Assembly: GCA_002712845.1 (NCBI GenBank)
Contig: PAUV01000017.1
Span: 11,547-29,590 of the forward strand
DNA from: Rhodopirellula sp.
GTDB taxonomy: Bacteria > Planctomycetota > Planctomycetia > Pirellulales > Pirellulaceae
Direction: 5' to 3'
DNA: 18,044 nucleotides
Under the pieces are notes generated by a model. It had not been told where the DNA came from. It saw only the letters and a list, made by a program, of their open reading frames with translations, and ran no database searches. Below, piece by piece: positions 7,697-14,660 of the stretch (position 1 is its first letter; each line of letters opens with the position of its first letter). The position numbers and the translations under genes are program-made.

Positions 7697-9046
7697 ATGG
7701 CAAACGGATGGGACTCAGGGTTAGAGCGTGAGGCGATGCTGCGTCGTGTCGCGATCGTGCTGAGTAGTTTGCCAGCGCCCGTCGCCGCCAATCTGCTGGG
7801 CGAAATCGACGCGGACACGAAAGTTGCTGTGCGACGCACGATGATGTCCTTGTCAGACGTCGATCCACTCGAGCAAAAACGTGCACTGCATGCATTCAAG
7901 GTTTCCGTGCAGAAACCCGAGGCCTCACCGGACCAGTTTCAGGCATCCAGCGATCGTGAGGCAATTCCAAAACAGCCTGCTCAGTCACAAACGCAAGGCA
8001 ATGCTTCTTCCAGAGTCGTACGGTCAAATTCAGGAAATGCTCAGGCAAACACCCCAGGGGACATGCCGGCTGATTCGAATGCGAGTCAACATCCGTTGGC
8101 CTTTCTGGAACAGGTCGATGAGAACGTGCTCGCTAACCTTTTGAAAACGGAACGACCACAAATTGTAGCGACGGTCTTAGCGTCCATTAACCCAGAGCAC
8201 GCAGCACGCATTCTTGCTTTGCACGGTAGCGGGTTGGAGGATATGCTCGGTCGCATCGCCAAGATCGAGACCATTCCTCCTGCGTCGCTTGCAGAACTGG
8301 CTGATCATTTTCGAAAATCATTTGGCAAGCAAGGCGAGGGTGCAAGCGATACTGGCGCAAGCGATACTTTGGGACGTCGAGCTCTGGATGCAATCCTTGC
8401 TGCCATGCCTCGCGATCAAGAGCAGCAAGTCGAACAGCAGCGAGCCGAATATCCGAACGCTGAATATCAGCGAGCGGTTGCTGATCAAACTCATTCATCT
8501 ACCGATAAAACCAACGCCGCATACATTCGACAGCAGTCTGGATTTCCATCTGCTGTCACTGCCGAAGACAACTTGAGTTCCAAGTTGCGTATTGCGGAGG
8601 GAACTTTGCCTCCTCTATCCGATCGTCCGTCAAGATTGCGTGGCTCGGCGACGTCTCAAAATACCAACGCATCTCTGGTCTCACGACAGGCTGCAACCGA
8701 TACTACTATTTCTACTCCCACGGAAGTGGCAACAGCAGTGAATGAACCCAGGCGATTTTCGTCCACCGACTCGATTCACGAGCATCTATTGCACCTGTCA
8801 CCACAGCACCTGTGCGAAACACTTGGCAAAGTTCAGGCCAGATCTGCGATGTTGGCTCTTTGTGGCCTGCCCAATCAGGTTACGTCGGCTGTTCTTGCCC
8901 TGCTTCCTAAGGCTGAGTCACGCAAGGTGCGGGAAGCAATGAATTCACTCGGGTCGTTGCAATTGCGAGAGATTGATCAAGCCAAAGAAGCGATTGCTTA
9001 TGCATCGCTCGAAGTGGTTGACGTACCGATTCCTAGTGCAGCCTGA
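7697..9046 (+). CDS. fliG: divergent flagellar motor switch protein FliG with long insertion
   Basis: Encodes 449 residues from ATG 7697 (GGGAG at 7683-7687, 9 bases upstream); an in-frame ATG at 7658 would add 13 residues. Usual FliG is about 330-350 residues. FliG joins FliF to the C ring and takes torque from the stator. The N-terminal FliF-binding domain is at 14-70. The middle domain is at 134-209, with ERPQ instead of the usual EHPQ in VLANLLKTERPQIVATVLAS. A short conserved helix, LGRRALDAILAAMP, is at 225-238, and the C-terminal domain is at 361-442. A Gln/Ser/Ala/Thr-rich segment at about 240-357 replaces the normal hinge. Aligned without gaps to E. coli, the torque residues K264, R281, D288, D289 and R297 become C389, A406, E413, A414 and Q422. 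The call rests on domain order and position between fliF and fliH. The motor role of this copy is uncertain. Confidence 0.85.
   Translation: MANGWDSGLEREAMLRRVAIVLSSLPAPVAANLLGEIDADTKVAVRRTMMSLSDVDPLEQKRALHAFKVSVQKPEASPDQFQASSDREAIPKQPAQSQTQGNASSRVVRSNSGNAQANTPGDMPADSNASQHPLAFLEQVDENVLANLLKTERPQIVATVLASINPEHAARILALHGSGLEDMLGRIAKIETIPPASLAELADHFRKSFGKQGEGASDTGASDTLGRRALDAILAAMPRDQEQQVEQQRAEYPNAEYQRAVADQTHSSTDKTNAAYIRQQSGFPSAVTAEDNLSSKLRIAEGTLPPLSDRPSRLRGSATSQNTNASLVSRQAATDTTISTPTEVATAVNEPRRFSSTDSIHEHLLHLSPQHLCETLGKVQARSAMLALCGLPNQVTSAVLALLPKAESRKVREAMNSLGSLQLREIDQAKEAIAYASLEVVDVPIPSAA
8339..8368 (+). repeat. 15-base tandem duplication inside fliG
   Basis: GGTGCAAGCGATACT (8339-8353) is followed directly by GGCGCAAGCGATACT (8354-8368), differing at one base. 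It encodes GASDT twice, in the linker after the FliG middle domain. It looks like a recent slippage duplication in a tolerant region. Confidence 0.8.
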
Positions 9047-9060
9047 TTGAGGTGTGATTC

Positions 9061-9747
9061 ATGGCCACCGTTTTAAAGTCAGGCGATCGAGACAAGCAGC
9101 AAGCTGCTGCTCAAAATGCGTCTGCGATCGCTGGATTCAATCTCAGTGATCTTGCTGATGAGGGACGCACGCGTCTGGAACAGTGCCGTTTGCAGGTGCA
9201 GGAAATGCTGGCGAAGGCTGAGCAACAGGTAGAAGGCATTCGTAAAGCTGCCGAAGAACGTGGGTATCAGCAAGGCTTGGATCATGCTGCGATCGATGCG
9301 GAAAAAAAATTGCAGGCAAAAGCTGAGCAACAAGCCAGGTCCAGTACCTTGGTCATGGAACAGACGGTGAAGCATATCCGTGACACACACACGAAATGGA
9401 TGGAAAGTTACGGAGAGGTGCTCACGCAAACTGCATTAGCAGCCGCCGAGAAAATTGTCCAACGCAGGCTGGAGGTCGAACCGGAGTTGATGGTTGCCTG
9501 GGCAAAGGAGGCGTTGCACAGCACGCGGTCAGCGCTAAGTTTGACGCTCGTTGTGCACCCTGAGATGCTCGCCCAAGCGGGGCCAGCTTTTGAAACCATG
9601 GTCATGTCCCCAAGTCTGCCTGAGAATACCCATGTTGAGACAGATGAAAATCTGGATCGAAACGAGGTGGTCGTTCGTCAGGATGGGGGTGAAATTCAAG
9701 CAGGGTTGACCGCTCAACTTGAGCGACTGAAGGAGTTGTTGCAGTGA
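9061..9747 (+). CDS. fliH: flagellar export ATPase regulator FliH
   Basis: Encodes 228 residues, a typical FliH length. FliH dimerises through a long coiled coil, binds and restrains the ATPase FliI, and tethers it to the C ring. Residues 34-100 are a charged coiled coil (LEQCRLQVQEMLAKAEQQVE) with one ERGYQQGLDHA segment, a remnant of the usual GxxxG repeats. The C-terminal part has the FliH/V-ATPase subunit E pattern, with LTQTALAAAEKIVQRRLEVE near 119-138 and later LVVHPE near 162-167. The tail ends in LKELLQ. The start ATG 9061 follows a weak GAGG (9050-9053), 14 bases after the fliG stop. The stop codon overlaps the fliI start (GTGA, 9744-9747), so the two are translationally coupled, fitting their complex. 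Confidence 0.92.
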   Translation: MATVLKSGDRDKQQAAAQNASAIAGFNLSDLADEGRTRLEQCRLQVQEMLAKAEQQVEGIRKAAEERGYQQGLDHAAIDAEKKLQAKAEQQARSSTLVMEQTVKHIRDTHTKWMESYGEVLTQTALAAAEKIVQRRLEVEPELMVAWAKEALHSTRSALSLTLVVHPEMLAQAGPAFETMVMSPSLPENTHVETDENLDRNEVVVRQDGGEIQAGLTAQLERLKELLQ

Positions 9748-11174
9748 CGAATGTCGTTGACTTTGAACCGCCTGTCTTGCCTGATCCCATTGTGAATCGA
9801 ACATTGATCCAGCAAGCAGTTGCCTACGAGGTGCGTGGACGCGTATCAGCGGTTGCAGGTGAGTCTGTCGAAATTGAAGGAATGACAGCACCCATTGGTT
9901 CCATCTGTGAATTGAGATCACAGGATGGGGCGATTTCACGTTCACGAGTGATTGGATTTCGAGGTGTGCGGCCTATTCTCGCTCCCTTGGAACGGCTCTG
10001 TGCTCTTGCTGCTGGAGATACGGTTCGCCTCGTAGACACCACTTTGAAATTGCGAGTGGGACCTTCGCTATGTGGACGCGTGATTGATGCGTTTGGGCAG
10101 CCTGTTGACGGTAAGCCTTTGCCAAAAGACTTAATGACAGTGGATGCAGAGAGGGAGCCGCCTGAATCTTTGGAACGCCCTTCGATAGATAAGCCACTGC
10201 AAACAGGAATTCGGGCGATCGACACGATGTTGACCTGCGGACAGGGCCAACGATTGGGCATATTCGCTGGTTCCGGTGTCGGGAAAAGTACGCTCCTTGG
10301 AATGCTGGCACGAGGTTCCAATGCAGATCGGATCGTGATCGGGATGGTGGGTGAACGTGGCAGAGAGGTACAGGAATTTCTTGATCGTGCGCTCGGTGAA
10401 GCCGGGTTTGCAAGGAGCGTCGTTGTTGTGGCGACCAGTGACCGACCGGCCGCCCAACGCGTGTCTGCAGCGTGGACAGCCACTGCAATTGCGGAAGCGT
10501 TTCGGGATCAGGGCGAAAACGTACTGTTGCTGCTTGATTCGGTGACCCGATTTGCAATGGCCCAAAGGGAACTTGGGCTTGCAGCTGGGGAACCACCCAC
10601 AACGAGAGGCTATCCGCCAAGTGTGTTTAATCTGTTGCCAAGGTTGGTGGAGCGTGCTGGTCGAACTGAGCAAGGTTCCATCACTGCGTTCTATACGGTC
10701 TTGGTTGAAGGAGATGATCACAATGAGCCCATTGCAGATACACTTCGAGGTTTACTCGATGGTCACCTGGTGCTTAGCCGAGATTTGGCTGCAAGGGCTC
10801 ACTGGCCTCCCATCGATATTCTCAATAGTCTGAGTCGTCTACAGCCACATCTGGTTTCGCGTGAGGCCTTGCAGGCGGCCGCAATTGCTCGTCGGCATTT
10901 GAGTGAGTACCACCGACATGCGGATCTGATTTCTATCGGTGCCTATCGTCAGGGTAGTGATCCTCGAGTCGATGCCGCGATTGCAATGCGAGAGCCGCTC
11001 AATATGTTTTTTCAGCAGGAGGCGACTCAAATCACGACGTTGGAAGATTCGAACCGGATCCTAACGCAACTTGTCACCGCACAACCAGTAAATCCTCAGG
11101 CAAATGTCGATAACTCAGAGCAAGCCTCCCCGACAAACACGGTTGGAGAGAACCTGGGGATCGCGACAAACTGA
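9744..11174 (+). CDS. fliI: flagellum-specific ATPase FliI
   Basis: Encodes 476 residues. FliI is the hexameric ATPase of flagellar type III export, related to F1-ATPase beta, and works with FliH and FliJ at the cytoplasmic face of the export gate. Walker A GSGVGKST is at 176-183, the catalytic-loop GERGREV at 203-209 and Walker B LLLLD at 261-265. The family segments RGYPPSVFNLLPRLVERAG (288-306) and LSRDLAARAHWPPIDILNSL (344-363) are present. The start is GTG 9744 with AGGAG at 9731-9735, overlapping the end of fliH by 4 bases. Residues 447-476 form an Asn/Gln/Thr-rich tail beyond the usual end, probably disordered. All catalytic motifs look intact. Confidence 0.97.
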   Translation: MTNVVDFEPPVLPDPIVNRTLIQQAVAYEVRGRVSAVAGESVEIEGMTAPIGSICELRSQDGAISRSRVIGFRGVRPILAPLERLCALAAGDTVRLVDTTLKLRVGPSLCGRVIDAFGQPVDGKPLPKDLMTVDAEREPPESLERPSIDKPLQTGIRAIDTMLTCGQGQRLGIFAGSGVGKSTLLGMLARGSNADRIVIGMVGERGREVQEFLDRALGEAGFARSVVVVATSDRPAAQRVSAAWTATAIAEAFRDQGENVLLLLDSVTRFAMAQRELGLAAGEPPTTRGYPPSVFNLLPRLVERAGRTEQGSITAFYTVLVEGDDHNEPIADTLRGLLDGHLVLSRDLAARAHWPPIDILNSLSRLQPHLVSREALQAAAIARRHLSEYHRHADLISIGAYRQGSDPRVDAAIAMREPLNMFFQQEATQITTLEDSNRILTQLVTAQPVNPQANVDNSEQASPTNTVGENLGIATN

Positions 11175-11217
11175 CTTTTTGATGCGTTTTGCCGATCCAT
11201 GACCGCGAGGACCTATC

Positions 11218-11664
11218 TTGGCAGCCGAATTTCGATTTAAAGCTCTGCTGGATCTACGACGTCAGCAACGCGATGAGGCGGGCGCAGCTTTGGGGCAGGC
11301 CAATGAGGCGATTGCCAAAGTAAACACGCAAATTGACGATATCAATCGTGAACGAGTTGCCCTGCGTGATACCGAGGACGTGAATCGACAAGGCAATGTT
11401 TCCGTCGACGCTCTGCTGGCACACGGACGCTACGACTTGCAACTTCAGGCAGATATCGGATCTCTGCAGTCAACCGTGGCAGAATTGACTGCCGAGATGG
11501 ACAGAAGGCGAACGAAGTTAGTTGAGGCAGAAGCTGAGCTGAAGCGTTTTGAGAAATTAAAAGAAAACGATGAAGCTGAATTTCGAGCCTTGGAATCTAA
11601 ACGAGAGCACGCAGAGGCCGACGAAGTTTCAAACCGCCGGTACACCCTCCAGCGACAACGGTAA
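11218..11664 (+). CDS. fliJ: flagellar export protein FliJ
   Basis: Encodes 148 residues, the usual FliJ size. FliJ is a soluble antiparallel coiled coil that inserts in the centre of the FliI hexamer and contacts the FlhA export gate. The N-terminus FRFKALLDLRRQQRDEAGAA matches the FliJ opening (F-L--LL-lR---e). The rest is nearly all coiled coil, ending in a basic RRYTLQRQR. The start is TTG 11218 with GAGG at 11207-11210 (7 bases of spacing); the nearby ATG at 11199 is out of frame. It lies 43 bases after fliI and 6 bases before the MotE-like gene. Confidence 0.88.
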   Translation: MAAEFRFKALLDLRRQQRDEAGAALGQANEAIAKVNTQIDDINRERVALRDTEDVNRQGNVSVDALLAHGRYDLQLQADIGSLQSTVAELTAEMDRRRTKLVEAEAELKRFEKLKENDEAEFRALESKREHAEADEVSNRRYTLQRQR

Positions 11665-11670
11665 CCGATC

Positions 11671-12327
11671 ATGATGTCAAAAATCTTTCGAGGACTCGCT
11701 GCCTTTTGTGTAGCAACTGTTCTGACTCAGGTGATCTTGTTGAGTTATTTCCTGATCCGGGGAACACTCAACCGAAGCTCTGCGATCCAATTGATTGCAC
11801 TGGTCAATGGAATTGATGTCTCTGGAATGCGTCTGCAGGAGATCTATCAACAGGGTGAGAATTACGAGCAACCGAGCTATGCAGAAATCCTGACCCAACG
11901 GAAAATGGCTAGCCTCGATATGGATATTCGCCTTCGGAGTCAGCAAGAGTTTCGAGATGAACTCAGCATCATGCTGGCGGACTTGCGGACAGATCAGGAT
12001 CGCTTCAGTGATCGCTTGATAGCATTTCGCAATGAGCTAAAAGAACTGAGTGACGAAGCGCAGGATAATGGACTTCAGGACGTACAACGTACTTTGCAAT
12101 CACTCGACCCGGAGCAGGCCAAAGAGCAATTGCTGATAATGTATGACGATAAAAGAATTGATGACGTTGTCACAATCCTTCAAGCCATGTCGACAGATGC
12201 ACGAAAAGACATATTGGCAGAGTTCACTACGCCGGCCGAGGTGGAAATCCTTGCGGATATTTTGCATCGGATCAGCGAGGGCATGCCAGTTTCATCATTG
12301 ATCAAAGAGACGGGCGAGAAATTGTAG
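11671..12327 (+). CDS. MotE/YlxF-like flagellar membrane protein with MgtE-N-like domain
   Basis: Encodes 218 residues; ATG 11671 and ATG 11674 are both possible starts and no clear Shine-Dalgarno sequence is seen. Residues 5-31 form one transmembrane segment. A coiled-coil stem follows at about 72-140 (FRDELSIMLADLRTDQDRF). The end (144-203) resembles the MgtE N-terminal helical fold: LDPEQAKEQLLIMYDDKRID, then ILQAMSTDARKDILAEF and ILADILHRI. This order of membrane anchor, coiled coil and MgtE-N-like domain is that of MotE, a periplasmic chaperone for the stator-linked protein MotC in alphaproteobacteria, and of YlxF, found between fliJ and fliK in Bacillus. The position here is identical. 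The function in this organism is inferred; no magnesium-transport domain is present. Confidence 0.75.
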   Translation: MMSKIFRGLAAFCVATVLTQVILLSYFLIRGTLNRSSAIQLIALVNGIDVSGMRLQEIYQQGENYEQPSYAEILTQRKMASLDMDIRLRSQQEFRDELSIMLADLRTDQDRFSDRLIAFRNELKELSDEAQDNGLQDVQRTLQSLDPEQAKEQLLIMYDDKRIDDVVTILQAMSTDARKDILAEFTTPAEVEILADILHRISEGMPVSSLIKETGEKL

Positions 12328-12413
12328 TCCTCGGTTTATTAGCTAGCGTGGCGTGACCATGCCGCTTATTCCCCGACGGTTACGAGCTCGAACGTGACTG
12401 GGGGGAGCCAGAG

Positions 12414-13976
12414 ATGAGTGATTTGGAAGTGGTTCGGCGTGCGCGAGATGCAATCATTACCGAGGTAGCTGGGGGGAAACTCCGTTCGCTGACTCGTGGT
12501 GGTGGCGATCAGGCGTCCAACGAAGGTTTACTGGATGCATTTGCAGAGGTCTTTGCTCGAATGTCCGAGTCGAAGATGGCTGCTCCGATTGATAAGCAGA
12601 CCGAGCCGTCGGAAGATTCGTTGAATCCTTCGTCTGATTCCTCGCTTGAATCAGAAACGGAATCACAGAGTGATGACGGCCATCAGCAATGCGTCGCTTT
12701 GAAGCCGGATGACCTGCTAGCAGAGGATGTTGAGCTGTCCTCCACACCCATTGTGGAAATAGCTGCTTTGAAAGAGGTCGCGCCGCAGCACGGAGAAGAC
12801 TCCGAATCGCTGGTGGTGGCCGATGTAGAGACTTACGTGGCAGCACCTGTTGTTGCCGAGATCTCGGACACTGAGGTAGAAACTCCGGGAATTGCTGAAG
12901 AGCAGGTGCGGCAGGTGTTGCCCAGTGAGGATGGCGAAGATGTTGTCGGGCGGCAACGCAATGCAAAACCGGTATCAGCTTCGAAACCGGCAGATGCGAG
13001 GCTGCTCGAGGGCGCCCGGGATGGCGGAGTGGTGGCAGCGGAGAATTCCGAGCCCGAGGTTACCGCTGCCGAAATTGAACAGGAATTGAAACAGCCAATC
13101 GAGGAATCGGGTGGAGAGGCGCGGCGTAACCGACGTGCTCGCCATCGCGGTGCTCGTCATACTGAGCAAACGCGGGCACCGGTTTCCCAAAATGGTTCGC
13201 GGGAAACTGCCTCAAAAGTGGATTCGATGATGAAACCCGAAATGCTCGAAGCCGGCAGTGGTACGGAACGCGCGAACCCCATGGGGCAGGGACAAGGACG
13301 CACCGCTGCTGCAACAGTGAATCGCTCGGTGCAGGCCGCAGTGGCGGCTACTTCTGTTGCTTCGAATAGTGGGGCAAATACCTCGCGGTTCGGTGCAACG
13401 ACGGCAAATGGAATCCGTGAAGTCGCACAGAACCCATCTTTGGGTGCAACGGCTAAGGCGGCTACCAGCCGGCCAGGGTCTGAGACGCGCGGAAAAAAGG
13501 TCGACACGACCGACACACTGGCACGAGTTAAACTGATTCAACGCGTAAGCAAGGCATTTCAACATCTTGGTCCAGACGGAGGGGTCATTCGTTTGCGGTT
13601 GGCTCCAGCTGAAATGGGATCGGTGCGTGTTGAAATGCGAATCCAGCAACGTAAAGTTGCAGCTCGAGTCGTTGCCGAGACCGAGGCCGCGAGTGCCGCC
13701 CTTCGAGAACATCTGCCCGACTTGCGAGCAAGGTTGGAATCTTTTGGGATGCAGGTCGAGCAGCTTGACGTTGAGACCGAAAATCTTGATCACGAGAGTG
13801 GCTCACATTTTGAGGACACGACTTCTCGTGACGAGAGTTGGCAAGATCCTGATCGGCGTCAGCAACGCGAACGAGCGAAGCAGTTTCAAGCAAAGAATAT
13901 CGTTGATGTTTCACAGAATGTTTCACCCGCGGTAACAACGGCTTCTCTGTCGGCCGGTATCGACGTGCATCTCTGA
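12414..13976 (+). CDS. fliK: flagellar hook-length control protein FliK
   Basis: Encodes 520 residues from ATG 12414, after GGGGGAG (12401-12406, about 7 bases). FliK is secreted during hook growth and switches export from hook to filament substrates when the hook reaches its set length. Residues 55-235 are strongly acidic and Ser/Glu-rich, and 236-250 are a basic patch (RRNRRARHRGARH). Residues 255-365 are low-complexity Ala/Ser/Thr/Gly, giving a long disordered ruler. The conserved Flg_hook domain is at 371-455, with GGVIRLRLAPAEMGSVRVEM and then LREHLPDLRARLESFGMQVE. A charged tail of about 65 residues follows. Only the C-terminal domain is recognisable, as usual for FliK. It lies between the MotE-like gene and flgD, the same order as in Bacillus. 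Confidence 0.9.
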   Translation: MSDLEVVRRARDAIITEVAGGKLRSLTRGGGDQASNEGLLDAFAEVFARMSESKMAAPIDKQTEPSEDSLNPSSDSSLESETESQSDDGHQQCVALKPDDLLAEDVELSSTPIVEIAALKEVAPQHGEDSESLVVADVETYVAAPVVAEISDTEVETPGIAEEQVRQVLPSEDGEDVVGRQRNAKPVSASKPADARLLEGARDGGVVAAENSEPEVTAAEIEQELKQPIEESGGEARRNRRARHRGARHTEQTRAPVSQNGSRETASKVDSMMKPEMLEAGSGTERANPMGQGQGRTAAATVNRSVQAAVAATSVASNSGANTSRFGATTANGIREVAQNPSLGATAKAATSRPGSETRGKKVDTTDTLARVKLIQRVSKAFQHLGPDGGVIRLRLAPAEMGSVRVEMRIQQRKVAARVVAETEAASAALREHLPDLRARLESFGMQVEQLDVETENLDHESGSHFEDTTSRDESWQDPDRRQQRERAKQFQAKNIVDVSQNVSPAVTTASLSAGIDVHL

Positions 13977-14046
13977 TGCAAGCTCATCAATGGAAGCTGA
14001 TTGCTCTCGCGTTCGGTCGTTATCCCGTCGTACAAGAAGAGCGTCA

Positions 14047-14066
14047 GTGATGTCTTGAGGCATCAC
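14047..14066 (+). other. stem-loop in the fliK-flgD gap
   Basis: GTGATGTC at 14047-14054 pairs with GGCATCAC at 14059-14066 (8 bp including one G-T wobble) around a TTGA tetraloop. It ends 19 bases before the flgD Shine-Dalgarno GGGAG (14086-14090). No T-run follows, so it is a candidate mRNA structure in the flgD leader rather than a terminator. Confidence 0.5.
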
Positions 14067-14096
14067 GATGCAATGCTGTGATCTTGGGAGATAATC

Positions 14097-14543
14097 ATGT
14101 CGCAAATTGGACAGCCAGCTACATCGGGTGCTGCTGCGCAACAATCTGCTGGAACAACCGGTCAGTCGGGCGCTAGTTATAACGAACTCGATATCGATGA
14201 TTTCTTGAAGTTGTTAATCAGCGAACTGCAAAACCAGGACCCTTTGGATCCAATGGACAACAGCGAAATGGTCCAGCAGATCGGCCAAATTCGCGAAATT
14301 GGGGCGACTGACGATCTGACAAAAACACTTTCTACGCTTTCTTCAAGCCAGGAATTAGTGACCGCCAGTAGTCTGATTGGTAAGTCTGTAGAGGGGTTAG
14401 CGGAAGATTCCAGTGCAGTTGATGGCATTGTTGATCGCATCACGGTTGAGACAAGTGACGAAAACGCTACACGAACTGTCAAAGTTCACGTGGGTGGAAA
14501 GACGATGGATATAAAGAACATCAGGGAAATACAGACTGGGTAA
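14097..14543 (+). CDS. flgD: flagellar hook assembly (cap) protein FlgD
   Basis: Encodes 148 residues from ATG 14097 (GGGAG at 14086-14090, 6 bases of spacing). FlgD caps the growing hook and guides FlgE polymerisation. The N-terminal signature is clear: FLKLLISELQNQDPLDPMDN at 36-55, followed by SEMVQQIGQ. The C-terminal part, VDGIVDRITVE and later VHVGGKTMDIKNIREI, matches the short tudor-like domain. It is a short FlgD like that of Bacillus, without the extra FnIII domain of the 231-residue E. coli protein. The first 28 residues are Ser/Gly/Gln-rich and disordered. It lies between fliK and flgE, with hairpins in both flanking gaps. Confidence 0.93.
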   Translation: MSQIGQPATSGAAAQQSAGTTGQSGASYNELDIDDFLKLLISELQNQDPLDPMDNSEMVQQIGQIREIGATDDLTKTLSTLSSSQELVTASSLIGKSVEGLAEDSSAVDGIVDRITVETSDENATRTVKVHVGGKTMDIKNIREIQTG

Positions 14544-14594
14544 TTTCTACCGATTATCGATTGCCGGCATTAAATCATTTTTAAGCTGGTAATT

Positions 14595-14617
14595 GGTCTC
14601 ATCGTTTGCGATGAGCC
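14595..14617 (+). other. stem-loop in the flgD-flgE gap
   Basis: CTCATCG (14598-14604) is perfectly complementary to CGATGAG (14609-14615) around a TTTG tetraloop. The stem can be extended by GG (14595-14596) with CC (14616-14617) across a single bulged T. It lies 30 bases before GGAG (14647-14650), the probable flgE ribosome binding site. No T-run follows, so a leader structure or mRNA-stability element is more likely than a terminator. Confidence 0.5.
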
Positions 14618-14660
14618 ATCGAGAGAGTTCATCCGGTCTCACAATCGGAGCTCTACGTCG

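Noticed and set aside
6912..7895. 327-codon open frame on the minus strand over fliF/fliG
   Set aside because: It lies antisense to two clear genes, its sequence is Ser/Arg-rich low complexity typical of antisense shadow, and it spans the fliF-fliG gap without its own signals.
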